Origin: Pseudoflavonifractor_A sp022772585
GTDB taxonomy: Bacteria > Bacillota > Clostridia > Oscillospirales > Oscillospiraceae
Assembly: GCF_052065415.1 (NCBI RefSeq)
Contig: NZ_JBQHUB010000011.1
Location: forward strand, 1 to 64,000
Length of the DNA stretch: 64,000 bases
Reading direction: 5' to 3'
Shown in pieces: positions 25,080 through 31,862 of the stretch. The stretch's first letter is position 1; every line of letters begins with the position of its first letter. The notes under the pieces were generated by a model, which saw only the letters and a list, made by a program, of their open reading frames with translations, was not told the DNA's origin and made no database searches. The position numbers were made by a program, and so were the translations under genes.

Positions 25080-26591
25080 ATGAAAGCAAACTGGCTATCC
25101 GTGCCGCTCTCGGCGGCACTTGTACTATCCCTGGCCGCCTGCGGCGGCGCCCCCGCCGCGACTCCCACCTCTTCCCCCTCCGCCGGGGCCGCCGATGACG
25201 CCGCCGTGACCCAAGTGGTCCTGTCGGACAGCGGCATTATGGTGGACGGCGCTTCCGCCTCCACCGACCCCGCCTCCGCCGTCTACACCGGCGCCGGTAT
25301 CGTCTACTACGAGGACGGCCATGACGAGACCTACGGCGAGGGCGGCCAGGAGGACGCCCACACCGCTGAAGAGGCCGCCGCCCACACGGTGGTCACCATC
25401 ACCCAGCCCGGCGTCTACCGGGTCAGCGGCACGCTCTCCGCCGGCCAGCTGGCCGTGGACCTGGGCGAGGGGGCCGAGGAGGACCCGGAGGCTGTGGTCA
25501 CCCTGATCCTGGACGGGGCCGACATCACCTGCACCGTGGCCCCGGCAGTCATCTTCTATCGGGTGTATGAGTGCGCCTCCGCCGACAGCGAGACCGCCTC
25601 CGCCACAGTGGACACCTCCGCTGCCGGCGCCAACGTCATCCTGGCTGACGGTTCCGAGAACAACATCACCGGCTCCTATGTGGCCAAAATCTATCAGGAG
25701 GGCACCGACAAAAAGCTCCACAAGTACGACGGCGCCTTCTACTCCAAAATGAGTATGAACCTGAATGGTGGTGAGGAGGGCACAGGCACGCTCAACATCA
25801 TCGCTGACAATGAAGGACTGGATTCTGAGCTCCATCTCACCATCAACGGCGGCAATATCGCCATCCAGTCCCAGAACGACGGTATCAACACCAACGAGGA
25901 CGGCGTGTCCGTCACCACCGTCAACGGCGGTAAGCTGTACATCAACGCCGGCTTGGGCGAGGAGGGCGACGGCATCGACTCCAACGGCTGGCTGGTCATC
26001 AACGGCGGTGAGATCGTCTCGCTGGCCAACGGACGCACCGGTGACGGCGGCCTGGACTCCGATCTGGGCATCGTGCTCAACGGCGGCCATATCCTGGCCC
26101 TGGGCAGCCGGAGCGACCCCATCGACAGTACCTCCGCCCAGGCCTCTCTGAATTGGAGCCTCGCTGACGTCCAGGAGGGCGGCTCCATCCTGGTCATCAA
26201 CGACAGCGAAGGCAAAGAACTGCTGTCCTACACCACCGAGAAGGAGTACAGCTCTGTGGTCTTTTCCGCGCCTGAGCTCACCGCCGACGGCTCTTATACC
26301 CTCACGGTGGACGGCGAGGAGCAGCAGAATATGGGACAGGGCGGACGTGGAGGCCCCGGAGGACAGCCGCCCCGTGATTTGCCTGAGGGTGCACAGCCCC
26401 CGGACGGCCAGCGTCCGGAACGGCCCGACGGCGCCCAGCCGGGTGAGCGCCCCCAGCGCCCTGACGGCGCCCAGCCGGGTGAGCGCCCCCAGCGCCCTGA
26501 CGGCGCTCAGCCGCCGGAGGACATGAAGGGACAGACGCCTCCCCAGTCCACTGGTGAGGTCTCCCCCGCGCCTGTGGAAGAGCAAAGCTGA
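25080..26591 (+). CDS. secreted lipoprotein with beta-helix carbohydrate-binding-like domain
   Basis: 503 residues. Signal peptide and lipobox (LSLAACGG), then a long repetitive region with short beta strands and Asn/Gly turns: DGSENNITGSYVAKIYQEGT, TLNIIADNEGLDSELHLTIN, SQNDGINTNEDGVSVTTVNG, LGEEGDGIDSNGWLVINGGE. This resembles the Cthe_2159-type (DUF4353) polysaccharide-binding beta-helix family. The C terminus is a Pro/Gln/Arg-rich tail with a 12-residue repeat (RPDGAQPGERPQ). GGAG precedes the ATG at 25080. Followed by a terminator. Likely binds wall or host polysaccharide; ligand unknown. Confidence 0.77.
   Translation: MKANWLSVPLSAALVLSLAACGGAPAATPTSSPSAGAADDAAVTQVVLSDSGIMVDGASASTDPASAVYTGAGIVYYEDGHDETYGEGGQEDAHTAEEAAAHTVVTITQPGVYRVSGTLSAGQLAVDLGEGAEEDPEAVVTLILDGADITCTVAPAVIFYRVYECASADSETASATVDTSAAGANVILADGSENNITGSYVAKIYQEGTDKKLHKYDGAFYSKMSMNLNGGEEGTGTLNIIADNEGLDSELHLTINGGNIAIQSQNDGINTNEDGVSVTTVNGGKLYINAGLGEEGDGIDSNGWLVINGGEIVSLANGRTGDGGLDSDLGIVLNGGHILALGSRSDPIDSTSAQASLNWSLADVQEGGSILVINDSEGKELLSYTTEKEYSSVVFSAPELTADGSYTLTVDGEEQQNMGQGGRGGPGGQPPRDLPEGAQPPDGQRPERPDGAQPGERPQRPDGAQPGERPQRPDGAQPPEDMKGQTPPQSTGEVSPAPVEEQS
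26421..26516 (+). repeat. 36-bp tandem repeat inside the lipoprotein gene
   Basis: Two full copies (26421-26456, 26457-26492) and a partial third of a 36-bp unit that encodes RPDGAQPGERPQ. The copies are nearly identical in DNA, so the number of units may vary between strains. Confidence 0.8.
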
Positions 26592-26599
26592 CCCCCCTT

Positions 26600-26637
26600 G
26601 CGGTGGGGCGGGATATCCCCCGCTCCACCGCTTTTTT
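26600..26637 (+). terminator. terminator after the beta-helix lipoprotein
   Basis: GCGGTGGGGCGGG pairs with CCCGCTCCACCGC (one bulge) and is followed by TTTTTT. Confidence 0.85.
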
Positions 26638-26659
26638 ACAGGTTTTTTTCAAATCCTTC

Positions 26660-26688
26660 TTGACAATGCGGGCGCTTCATGCTATCAT
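26660..26688 (+). promoter_or_regulatory. promoter of the tRNA operon
   Basis: TTGACA (26660-26665), 17-bp spacer, TATCAT (26683-26688), 36 bases before tRNA-Gly. Confidence 0.75.
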
Positions 26689-26724
26689 ATGCAAGCTGAC
26701 ATCGCTAAGACGTCCGCAGCCCAT

Positions 26725-26798
26725 GCGGGTGTAGTTCAATGGTAGAATCCCAGCCTTCCAAGCTGGTCGCGTGGGTTCGATTCCCATCACCCGCTCCA
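26725..26798 (+). tRNA. tRNA-Gly (TCC)
   Basis: Acceptor GCGGGTG pairs with CACCCGC, anticodon loop CTTCCAA (anticodon TCC), T-arm GGGTTCGATTCCC, encoded CCA at 26796-26798. First of five tRNAs in one transcript. Confidence 0.96.
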
Positions 26799-26801
26799 TA
26801 T

Positions 26802-26878
<77 letters not shown>

Positions 26879-26920
26879 TGGACCGTCTTTACGGTCAGAA
26901 AGTCCCTGCGTTGTCAATAT

Positions 26921-26998
26921 GGTGGGTGTAGCTCAGTTGGTTAGAGCATCGGATTGTGGTTCCGAGGGTCGTGGGTTCGAGTCCCATTACCCACCCCA
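26921..26998 (+). tRNA. tRNA-His (GTG)
   Basis: Extra G at -1 opposite discriminator C, as expected for tRNA-His; acceptor GTGGGTG with TACCCAC; anticodon loop TTGTGGT (GTG); encoded CCA. Confidence 0.95.
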
Positions 26999-27063
26999 TA
27001 CGACTCAAGGCGGAAGGGGGGGGGGGGCCGCTCCGGCCCTTCGCTTTTGAAGCGCCTCCCTAT

Positions 27064-27138
27064 TGGGGTGTAGCCAAGTGGTAAGGCACGGGACTTTGAC
27101 TCCCGCATTCGCTGGTTCGAGCCCAGCCATCCCAGCCA
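27064..27138 (+). tRNA. tRNA-Gln (TTG)
   Basis: Acceptor TGGGGTG with CATCCCA, anticodon loop CTTTGAC (TTG), encoded CCA at 27136-27138. Confidence 0.95.
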
Positions 27139-27177
27139 GCTTTTCCGGAGGTTTCTCCTCCTTTAGATATATCATAT

Positions 27178-27253
27178 GACTCGTTAGCTCAGTCGGCAGA
27201 GCAACTGCCTTTTAAGCAGTGGGTCCGGGGTTCGAATCCCCGACGGGTCACCA
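27178..27253 (+). tRNA. tRNA-Lys (TTT), integration target
   Basis: Acceptor GACTCGT with ACGGGTC, anticodon loop CTTTTAA (TTT), encoded CCA. Its last 48 bases are repeated at 35742-35789, so the 3' end was supplied by the inserted element and the gene remains intact. Confidence 0.96.
27206..27253. repeat. left attachment site (attL)
   Basis: The 48-bp segment from TGCCTTTTAAGCAGT to the CCA end of tRNA-Lys, identical to 35742-35789; flanking bases differ on both sides. Confidence 0.92.
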
Positions 27254-27256
27254 GAT

Positions 27257-27296
27257 AAAGTCTTAGAGCCGCAATGGTTCTAAGACTTTTTCTTTC
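27257..27296 (+). terminator. element-borne terminator right behind tRNA-Lys
   Basis: AAAGTCTTAGA pairs perfectly with TCTAAGACTTT, followed by a T-rich tail. It lies inside the element four bases past attL and replaces the chromosomal terminator displaced to 35791. Confidence 0.85.
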
Positions 27297-27449
27297 TCTT
27301 GACATATCCAGTATTCGGAAAATTGAATGGAAAATAAACGCATTTTTTGGGGCCGTACAAGTCAAAATGCAAGTCACCCAACACCCCATGTTGGCGGATT
27401 TTGCAATCGCATTTCCGGTTTAACTGTGGTGGAAATGACGGTGGAAAAT

Positions 27450-28211
27450 TCACTCCTCCCAATCCCGGTCAATGCACCTCTCCGCCAAGCGCTCCCGGAG
27501 AATGGACAACCGCTCCGGCTGACTGCCGCCACGCCGAAACGCCCCAAGGCCCACACCGGAATAATAGGGCGTCTTTAACTCGATGAACTGCGCCAGCTCC
27601 CGGCCCATACTGGAGCGGCGGATGGACCGCAGCCCTTTGTTCTCCCTCTGCCGAACTGTTTCGGGATATACCCCGTCTTCCTCGCAGATCTTCGCCAGGG
27701 TTTTCCCGTTGTAGAACCTTCGGCGCAGTGTGGCCGCCTGTTCCGCCGGAATGAGCATAAGCGCTCGCTCCAGGGCCTCATGGAGCTGTTCCCGCCACTC
27801 CAGTTCCCCCACGTCCTCAAACGGCGCCTGGGCGGCGTGGTCCTCTATGCTGTCCGCCGCGGTAAGGTCATCTGTGCCGGGGATTGGGTCATCCAGGCCG
27901 GAAGCGTAATCCAACATATCCCTCCGGCTCCCCCGATAGCCTGCGGCTTCCGCGAAGTAAGAGCGCAGGCGCAGAGCCAGGAAACCAATGAAGGAGCTAC
28001 CGGCGGATGAGTCAAACCGTTCCGCCGCATCCACCAGGGCCAGGAAACCGGACTGGTACAGGTCTTCCTCGTCCACTCCGCCGAAACCATCAAGCCGGCG
28101 GGCGCACTTCCTAGCCTGCATTGCCACGAACTTCTCCACCTGCTCCCACAGAGCAGGCAGCTTGTCCCGCTCCCCGGCCTGGGTGCGTTCTACCAGTTCT
28201 TCATTGCTCAT
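27450..28211 (-). CDS. sigma-70-like factor, probable late regulator of the element
   Basis: 253 residues. Region 2-like sequence (VDEEDLYQSGFLALVDAAER, FIGFLALRLRSYFAEAAGY) and a region 4-like helix-turn-helix (RRRFYNGKTLAKICEEDGV, YPETVRQRENKGLRSIRRS). It differs from housekeeping sigma by the long acidic linker (~95-135) and a C-terminal extension after ~210. It is the last gene of the leftward capsid operon. In clostridial prophages sigma-like proteins switch on late genes; a sigma factor could also hijack helper-phage promoters. The ribosome site (AAAGG) is ~14 bases from the ATG. Confidence 0.75.
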   Translation of the reverse strand: MSNEELVERTQAGERDKLPALWEQVEKFVAMQARKCARRLDGFGGVDEEDLYQSGFLALVDAAERFDSSAGSSFIGFLALRLRSYFAEAAGYRGSRRDMLDYASGLDDPIPGTDDLTAADSIEDHAAQAPFEDVGELEWREQLHEALERALMLIPAEQAATLRRRFYNGKTLAKICEEDGVYPETVRQRENKGLRSIRRSSMGRELAQFIELKTPYYSGVGLGAFRRGGSQPERLSILRERLAERCIDRDWEE

Positions 28212-28229
28212 AGCTCAGAGCACAACCTT

Positions 28230-28442
28230 TCATTTCTGCATCCCGTTCACGATCTTCTCCAGCTCGTCAATCTTGGTCTGCTGCTCATCGGTACGGATGG
28301 CCCCAAGTGTCACATTGGCAGCATACAGAATGGCGTTGGCCGTCTTGGCGTCGATTTCACCGTTCAGCAGCATATTTGCGATTCGGTTAACGGCCTTCCG
28401 GGTCTCTCTGGGCGTGGTCATCTTTAGCCGCTTCCGTGCCAT
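28230..28442 (-). CDS. 70-aa hypothetical element protein
   Basis: MARKRLKMTTPRETRKAVNR at the N terminus, then a helical body (MLLNGEIDAKTANAILYAAN) ending IDELEKIVNGMQK. Basic N terminus plus helices suggest nucleic-acid or terminase-associated function; I recall similar small ORFs in packaging regions of Firmicutes phages but cannot name a family. ATG at 28442 with GGGGTGA upstream; the longer open frame to 28625 is a shadow of the next gene. Confidence 0.6.
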   Translation of the reverse strand: MARKRLKMTTPRETRKAVNRIANMLLNGEIDAKTANAILYAANVTLGAIRTDEQQTKIDELEKIVNGMQK

Positions 28443-28446
28443 ATCA

Positions 28447-28713
28447 TCACCCCGGAATATCGTCAACGATGACCACCACGTCCCGGCTGTTTGGGTATTT
28501 CTCCGACAAAGCGTTGATATACTCCATGGCGGCCTCCTCGGTGGAGTGTGTGGTGGTTTCAACGGTTGGTCTATGTCCTTGTACCCGGTCCCACAGATGG
28601 ACCGTAGAGGTCCATAAATGGCCATCCTGCCATATCATTGCAAGGGTCAGCTCCTTCTCGATGTACCCGGCCATTTTTTTCGCCTCGATCAGGAGGCGGT
28701 CAATCTGTTTCAT
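28447..28713 (-). CDS. 88-aa hypothetical element protein
   Basis: MKQIDRLLIEAKKMAGYIEK start, acidic end VVVIVDDIPG. ATG at 28713 with GGGAG upstream. Contains THSTEEAAMEYINALSEKYP, a mixed alpha/beta pattern; no family recognised. Four bases separate it from the 70-aa gene; 68 bases follow the capsid gene, so it belongs to the same transcript. Confidence 0.6.
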   Translation of the reverse strand: MKQIDRLLIEAKKMAGYIEKELTLAMIWQDGHLWTSTVHLWDRVQGHRPTVETTTHSTEEAAMEYINALSEKYPNSRDVVVIVDDIPG

Positions 28714-28781
28714 ATATCGTCTCCCTATACAAAAAGGGGGCGCGCAGGCTGCCGCCAACACGTCCCCTGCTGGGTCACATA

Positions 28782-29627
28782 TTAGCCCTCGGTGGGCACG
28801 GCCTGGTAGTAGATGGCCTTGACCTTGTTGTCCAGAATGAAGGCATCATAGCAGATACGGCCCTCCACCAGAGCGCCAGAGATTCCGGGCGGGTCCTGGT
28901 GCACCTTGTACTCCTCCAGCTTGGTGGGGGCCACACAGGCGCAGGGATGGGCCACCATAAAGCCGAAGCCCGCGGGCAGGCGGTTGGCGGGGATCTTCTG
29001 CACGTTCATGCCGTCAACGATGGCGATCACGCCCTTCAGGCGCAGCTCGTTGCCCACGTCGGTATCCATGGTGATGTCCTTGCACTTCTTCATCAGCTGA
29101 TAAGTGGCAGGAGTCACCACCAGAACACGGCCAGTCTCGGGGACCTCGGCGTCATCCATGACGGTGGAGGCCTTGATGATCTCCGTATAGATGTTCTCGG
29201 CCGTCAGGGCCACGGCGGCGGGCTTGTTGCCGGCTCCGGCGCACATGACGCCGTAAGTGTAGGCGTCAACCTCGGGGATCACAACTTCCCGATTCTGTCG
29301 GGCCAGAGCGGAGGCTGCAGCCAGCTGCTGGGCGGTCTCGTCGGTGTCCAGCTTGTCGATGGCGAAGGTGAAGGAGCGGTCCTTCTTCAGCGTGAACTCC
29401 TCGGTGGTGGCATCCAGGGCTTCCACAGCGCCGTAGCGGCTCCAATTGCCCTCGGCGGGCCCCTTGCGTCCGTAGTCGTTCATGCCGGCGGTGGTGACCT
29501 TGTAGACCTTAATCGTGTGGGCGCCGGTCCAGTCAAAGTCCTGGTTGGTCAGGAGGGCCTTCCTGCTCTCCGTGGAAAACTGTTCGTCCACATGGGGCGA
29601 AAACTTGGTTACTAAATCAACTGCCAT
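28782..29627 (-). CDS. phage major capsid protein (HK97-type fold, inferred)
   Basis: 281 residues. Typical clostridial phage coat features: N-terminal arm (FSPHVDEQFSTESRKALLTN), TGAHTIKVYKVTTAGMNDYG, the E-loop-like EEFTLKKDRSFTFAIDKLDT, an ALAR/VVIPEVDAYTYG helix, VLVVTPATYQLMKKCKD and the closing FILDNKVKAIYYQA. It should assemble the icosahedral shell. AAAGGAG before the ATG. Upstream lies the scaffolding gene, the usual order; downstream, head-tail connector genes that normally follow are absent. The protein is full length with no sign of decay. Confidence 0.85.
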   Translation of the reverse strand: MAVDLVTKFSPHVDEQFSTESRKALLTNQDFDWTGAHTIKVYKVTTAGMNDYGRKGPAEGNWSRYGAVEALDATTEEFTLKKDRSFTFAIDKLDTDETAQQLAAASALARQNREVVIPEVDAYTYGVMCAGAGNKPAAVALTAENIYTEIIKASTVMDDAEVPETGRVLVVTPATYQLMKKCKDITMDTDVGNELRLKGVIAIVDGMNVQKIPANRLPAGFGFMVAHPCACVAPTKLEEYKVHQDPPGISGALVEGRICYDAFILDNKVKAIYYQAVPTEG

Positions 29628-29643
29628 TTGTCAGGCTCCTTTC

Positions 29644-30078
29644 TTACTTGTGCCTGAACGCCTCCGCGATCCGATCAGAGAGGGAGCCCCCGCCGGATCC
29701 GGTTCCACGAACGATGACCGGGGTCTTTGCCTGTACGGCCGGGTTCAGGTCCGGGAACAATTCCAGCATCTTGTCAACCTGGGTCTTGAATTTATCGGCA
29801 TCGGAAGTGTCAAACACGTCCACAAGGGCGGCCGGGTATCCTTTCTCCCGGATATACTCCTTGCAGGACATGGCAGCTTCACGGGCGGACAGGTCCTTTT
29901 CCCTCTGCTCCAGCGGATCCTCTTTGGCACGCTCCAAGGCGGCTTTGTCGCGCTCTCGCGCCAGGCGTTCAGATACGATTCTGTTTACATCTTCTTGGGT
30001 GAATGTCTTGCCGGCTACGGCCCCGTTGTCCTCCGGGTGAGTGGTTTCCGGCTGGGTAATCTTGATGTTTTCGCTCAT
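29644..30078 (-). CDS. phage capsid scaffolding protein (DUF4355 type)
   Basis: 144 residues, mostly charged coiled coil: FTQEDVNRIVSERLARERDK, DPLEQREKDLSAREAAMSCK, then YIREKGYPAALVDVFDTSDA and a Gly/Ser-rich C terminus ending SLSDRIAEAFRHK, the usual capsid-binding end. It directs coat assembly and leaves the shell. GGAGG precedes the ATG; 16 bases separate it from the capsid gene. Expression depends on the promoter at 30214-30242 and on passing the terminator at 30116-30161. Confidence 0.85.
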   Translation of the reverse strand: MSENIKITQPETTHPEDNGAVAGKTFTQEDVNRIVSERLARERDKAALERAKEDPLEQREKDLSAREAAMSCKEYIREKGYPAALVDVFDTSDADKFKTQVDKMLELFPDLNPAVQAKTPVIVRGTGSGGGSLSDRIAEAFRHK

Positions 30079-30115
30079 GTCATACCTCCGTTTTACGCCG
30101 TGAGTTCGGCTGAAT

Positions 30116-30161
30116 AAAAAACAGGCATGAGAACAGCGGTGAAGCTGTTTCCCATGCCTGT
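30116..30161 (-). terminator. attenuator-like terminator in the scaffold/capsid leader
   Basis: Reverse strand: ACAGGCATG plus AAACAGC pair with GCTGTT plus CATGCCTGT, followed by T6. It lies between the capsid promoter and the scaffolding start codon. Confidence 0.8.
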
Positions 30162-30190
30162 CTGTTGACGGCTAACCCCTCGGGGCGGTA

Positions 30191-30199
30191 CTCATGCCT
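30191..30199 (-). promoter_or_regulatory. possible antiterminator arm
   Basis: Reverse strand AGGCATGAG, about 8 bases after the predicted transcript start, is a perfect complement of CTCATGCCT in the 3' arm of the terminator at 30123-30131. Confidence 0.45.
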
Positions 30200-30213
30200 A
30201 TTTCATTGAAACA

Positions 30214-30242
30214 ATTGTACCACACCATGGGCCGCTGGTCAA
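30214..30242 (-). promoter_or_regulatory. promoter of the scaffold-capsid operon
   Basis: Reverse strand TTGACC (30242-30237), 17-bp spacer ending TGG, TACAAT (30219-30214): a strong sigma-A promoter with extended -10. It overlaps the end of the 60-aa gene upstream. Confidence 0.75.
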
Positions 30243-30421
30243 GTGCTTTTCCATGTGTCCGTAGGCATTCCGGGTTTCGGAATGGTCAAATAGATGTGCT
30301 TAAAGGGCGGGTGAGCGTCGCTTTTGTGTACCTTCAGGCGGGGGTGGAGCTGCCGGAGGGCCACCAGATCAGCGGCGGCCTCCTCCTGCTCCTCTGGTAA
30401 GTAGGCAATGGTGATCTTCAT
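30239..30421 (-). CDS. 60-aa hypothetical element protein
   Basis: Starts MKITIAYLPEEQEEAAADLV and continues with LRQLHPRLKVHKSDAHPPFK and IYLTIPKP. ATG overlaps the stop of the ImmA-like gene and has AGGAG upstream. The alpha/beta pattern and HPPFKHIYLT resemble small ORFs common in clostridial phages; function unknown. Confidence 0.65.
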   Translation of the reverse strand: MKITIAYLPEEQEEAAADLVALRQLHPRLKVHKSDAHPPFKHIYLTIPKPGMPTDTWKST

Positions 30422-30795
30422 GTGGTTTTCTCCTGACCATACCGGAAGAGAATATCGTTCGCCGTAAGCACAGCGGCAAAGATATTTGCTTCTGTTTCTG
30501 CGAAATTTGGCATCTTTTCTTTGACGTCTGTCCTGAATCTCAGGTGTCCGAGCAGGATGTGCCCCAGCTCGTGGGCTATTGTGTAGCGGATCTCCAGATC
30601 ATCCAGGTCAGCGTCAAAAACAATTACAGGATGATTTCCGCCAAAGGCGAAGCTGAATCCGGAACTCTCACGCATAACGGAATCTATGTCCTTGTGGCTT
30701 TCGAGAAAGCCGTTGTTCTCTTTCCGCAGGCTTTGGTAGGAGAATATACGGATACCGTACTCTTTGCAGATTTTATTAAAATCAATTTTTTTCAT
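30418..30795 (-). CDS. ImmA/IrrE-type metallopeptidase
   Basis: 125 residues with the zinc motif AHELGHILLGHLRF and a downstream ETEANIFAA (third ligand Glu). ImmA-type peptidases cleave phage or ICE repressors to induce excision. It is shorter than many family members but has the core. The repressor at 33552 is the obvious substrate candidate. It is encoded in the leftward operon rather than beside the repressor, which is unusual for an immA/immR pair. Confidence 0.82.
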   Translation of the reverse strand: MKKIDFNKICKEYGIRIFSYQSLRKENNGFLESHKDIDSVMRESSGFSFAFGGNHPVIVFDADLDDLEIRYTIAHELGHILLGHLRFRTDVKEKMPNFAETEANIFAAVLTANDILFRYGQEKTT

Positions 30796-30838
30796 ATTGA
30801 CAACTCACTTTTCTGTCCCCTAAAATAGGGGTGGTCAG

Positions 30839-30979
30839 TTAGTTGGTAGCTCTCTGATCCTCTTTGCCGTCCTTGGTGTTGGTAGCACCCTGGGCGGCTT
30901 CTTTTTTGTCCGGGCAGTCGCAGCGCTCGCCCGGATCCAGGTTGGCGCCGCAGTAAGGGCATGTTCGGTAATAGCTCAT
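30839..30979 (-). CDS. 46-aa zinc-ribbon-like protein
   Basis: Too short for most gene callers. Begins MSYYRTCPYCGANLDPGERC, then DCPDKKEAA and a hydrophilic tail ending DQRATN. CPYC...CDC could bind zinc. ATG overlaps the stop of the upstream gene (ATGA) and GGAGGG lies upstream. Similar mini zinc ribbons are common in clostridial prophages; function unknown. Confidence 0.7.
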   Translation of the reverse strand: MSYYRTCPYCGANLDPGERCDCPDKKEAAQGATNTKDGKEDQRATN

Positions 30980-31158
30980 TCGCCCATCCCTCCATGATAA
31001 TCAATCATGTCAGCCACGTTCTGGATGTCGCCGGTGTTCATTGCTATCTCCATAACGGCACAGTGGTCACCGTAGAACCATGCACAGCGGTCGCCCTCGC
31101 ATGATATAAAATCATATTCGGAACCGGCCGACAGCAGCGGGCAGATCGGTTTATTCAT
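30976..31158 (-). CDS. 60-aa Cys-rich element protein
   Basis: Starts MNKPICPLLSAGSEYDFISC; cysteines at CPLL, SCEGDRCAWF and HCAVME. Ends IDYHGGMGE and overlaps the following 46-aa gene by 4 bases, and the preceding gene likewise, so three small genes form a coupled string. Probable metal-binding or redox micro-protein; no named family. Confidence 0.65.
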   Translation of the reverse strand: MNKPICPLLSAGSEYDFISCEGDRCAWFYGDHCAVMEIAMNTGDIQNVADMIDYHGGMGE

Positions 31159-31352
31159 CGGGTGCTTACCTCATCATCCCGCTTCACGCTGCACTCGTGG
31201 CAATAGACATTTGTACCGTACAGATCAGCATCACCGCCGCCGAGAATATCACAAATATCCACCTTGTGCTCCTTCCCGCACTTAGGGCAGGTGGTGTAAA
31301 CGTTATCCTCGCCGATCTCAAGCCTGGTGCCTTTGTGCTTCAGATAAAACAT
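31155..31352 (-). CDS. 65-aa zinc-ribbon protein
   Basis: ATG at 31352 with AAAGGAG upstream; begins MFYLKHKGTRLEIGEDNVYT, then CPKCGKEHKVD and NVYCHECSVKRDD, a classic two-knuckle zinc ribbon. The frame stays open to 31490 but that part covers the repeat block and has no ribosome site. First gene of the three-gene string. Confidence 0.68.
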   Translation of the reverse strand: MFYLKHKGTRLEIGEDNVYTTCPKCGKEHKVDICDILGGGDADLYGTNVYCHECSVKRDDEVSTR

Positions 31353-31400
31353 GTTCAATCTCCTTTCGTTCTCACTGTCCATTACATATCCGCTTATTTG

Positions 31401-31559
31401 GGAAAGTTGAAGCAAAGTCTTGCGGCGCAAGCGGTTTAAACTTTCCATGAACTTTCTCCGTGGAAAGTTCAAAAGAAGAAAATTCAACATTCTTAAATAA
31501 GACTTATTCCATGGAAAGTTCAGAAAGCCTTGCGGCGCAATGGATATACTCTACTTTCC
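31401..31559. repeat. iteron-like repeat block
   Basis: Octamer GGAAAGTT occurs at 31401, 31462 and 31513, inverted at 31439; one-mismatch inverted copies lie at 31450 and 31552. AAAG(T/C)CTTGCGGCGCAA occurs twice (31414-31430, 31524-31540). The pattern is typical of a replication origin or a multi-site operator. Confidence 0.6.
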
Positions 31560-31582
31560 AAAATAATAATAGTTGTAATGAA

Positions 31583-31849
31583 CTAAGTTGATATCTCAGT
31601 TTGTTCCGGTGGCGGGGTATGATCAAATCTGAACTTCTCAGCGTCCCGGATGGCCTGTGCCATTTCCTCGCCCACGTTCAGCCGCTCCGCCCACTTACAC
31701 TCGATATGTACGCCGGGCAGGCCGGTCAAGTCCGGCGTGGCTCCATAGCTTACGGCCTGTCCAGGCTCAACAGGGTATCCGTAGCCCTGAAGGATCCGTG
31801 AAAGCTCCAGATCACCGCCCCGGCCCTTTGCTTGTGATTTACGACCCAT
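31583..31849 (-). CDS. PDDEXK-like nuclease (Holliday-junction-resolvase type)
   Basis: 88 residues: MGRKSQAKGRGGDLELSRIL, GYGYPVEPGQAVSYGATPDL, TGLPGVHIECKWAERLN, then MAQAIRDAEKF. The E...D...ExK core (DLE, PDL, ECK) of small phage nucleases is present. Relatives I recall continue ~25 residues further with an HRRN-like motif; here the end (HTPPPEQTEIST) differs, so the C terminus may be truncated. ATG at 31849 with AAGGA upstream. Confidence 0.65.
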   Translation of the reverse strand: MGRKSQAKGRGGDLELSRILQGYGYPVEPGQAVSYGATPDLTGLPGVHIECKWAERLNVGEEMAQAIRDAEKFRFDHTPPPEQTEIST

Positions 31850-31862
31850 ATTTATACCGTCC

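Noticed and set aside
26421..26516. Tandem repeats considered as a CRISPR array
   Set aside because: The repeats are contiguous with no spacers, keep the reading frame and encode a Pro-rich protein tail.
27297..27449. Possible small gene between the element terminator and the sigma-like gene
   Set aside because: Forward frames of 60-83 codons lack ribosome sites and overlap the sigma-like gene; nothing in the reverse direction.
31353..31490. Upstream extension of the 65-aa zinc-ribbon protein
   Set aside because: The extra 46 codons are hydrophobic/basic, cover the repeat block and have no ribosome site, while ATG 31352 has AAAGGAG.
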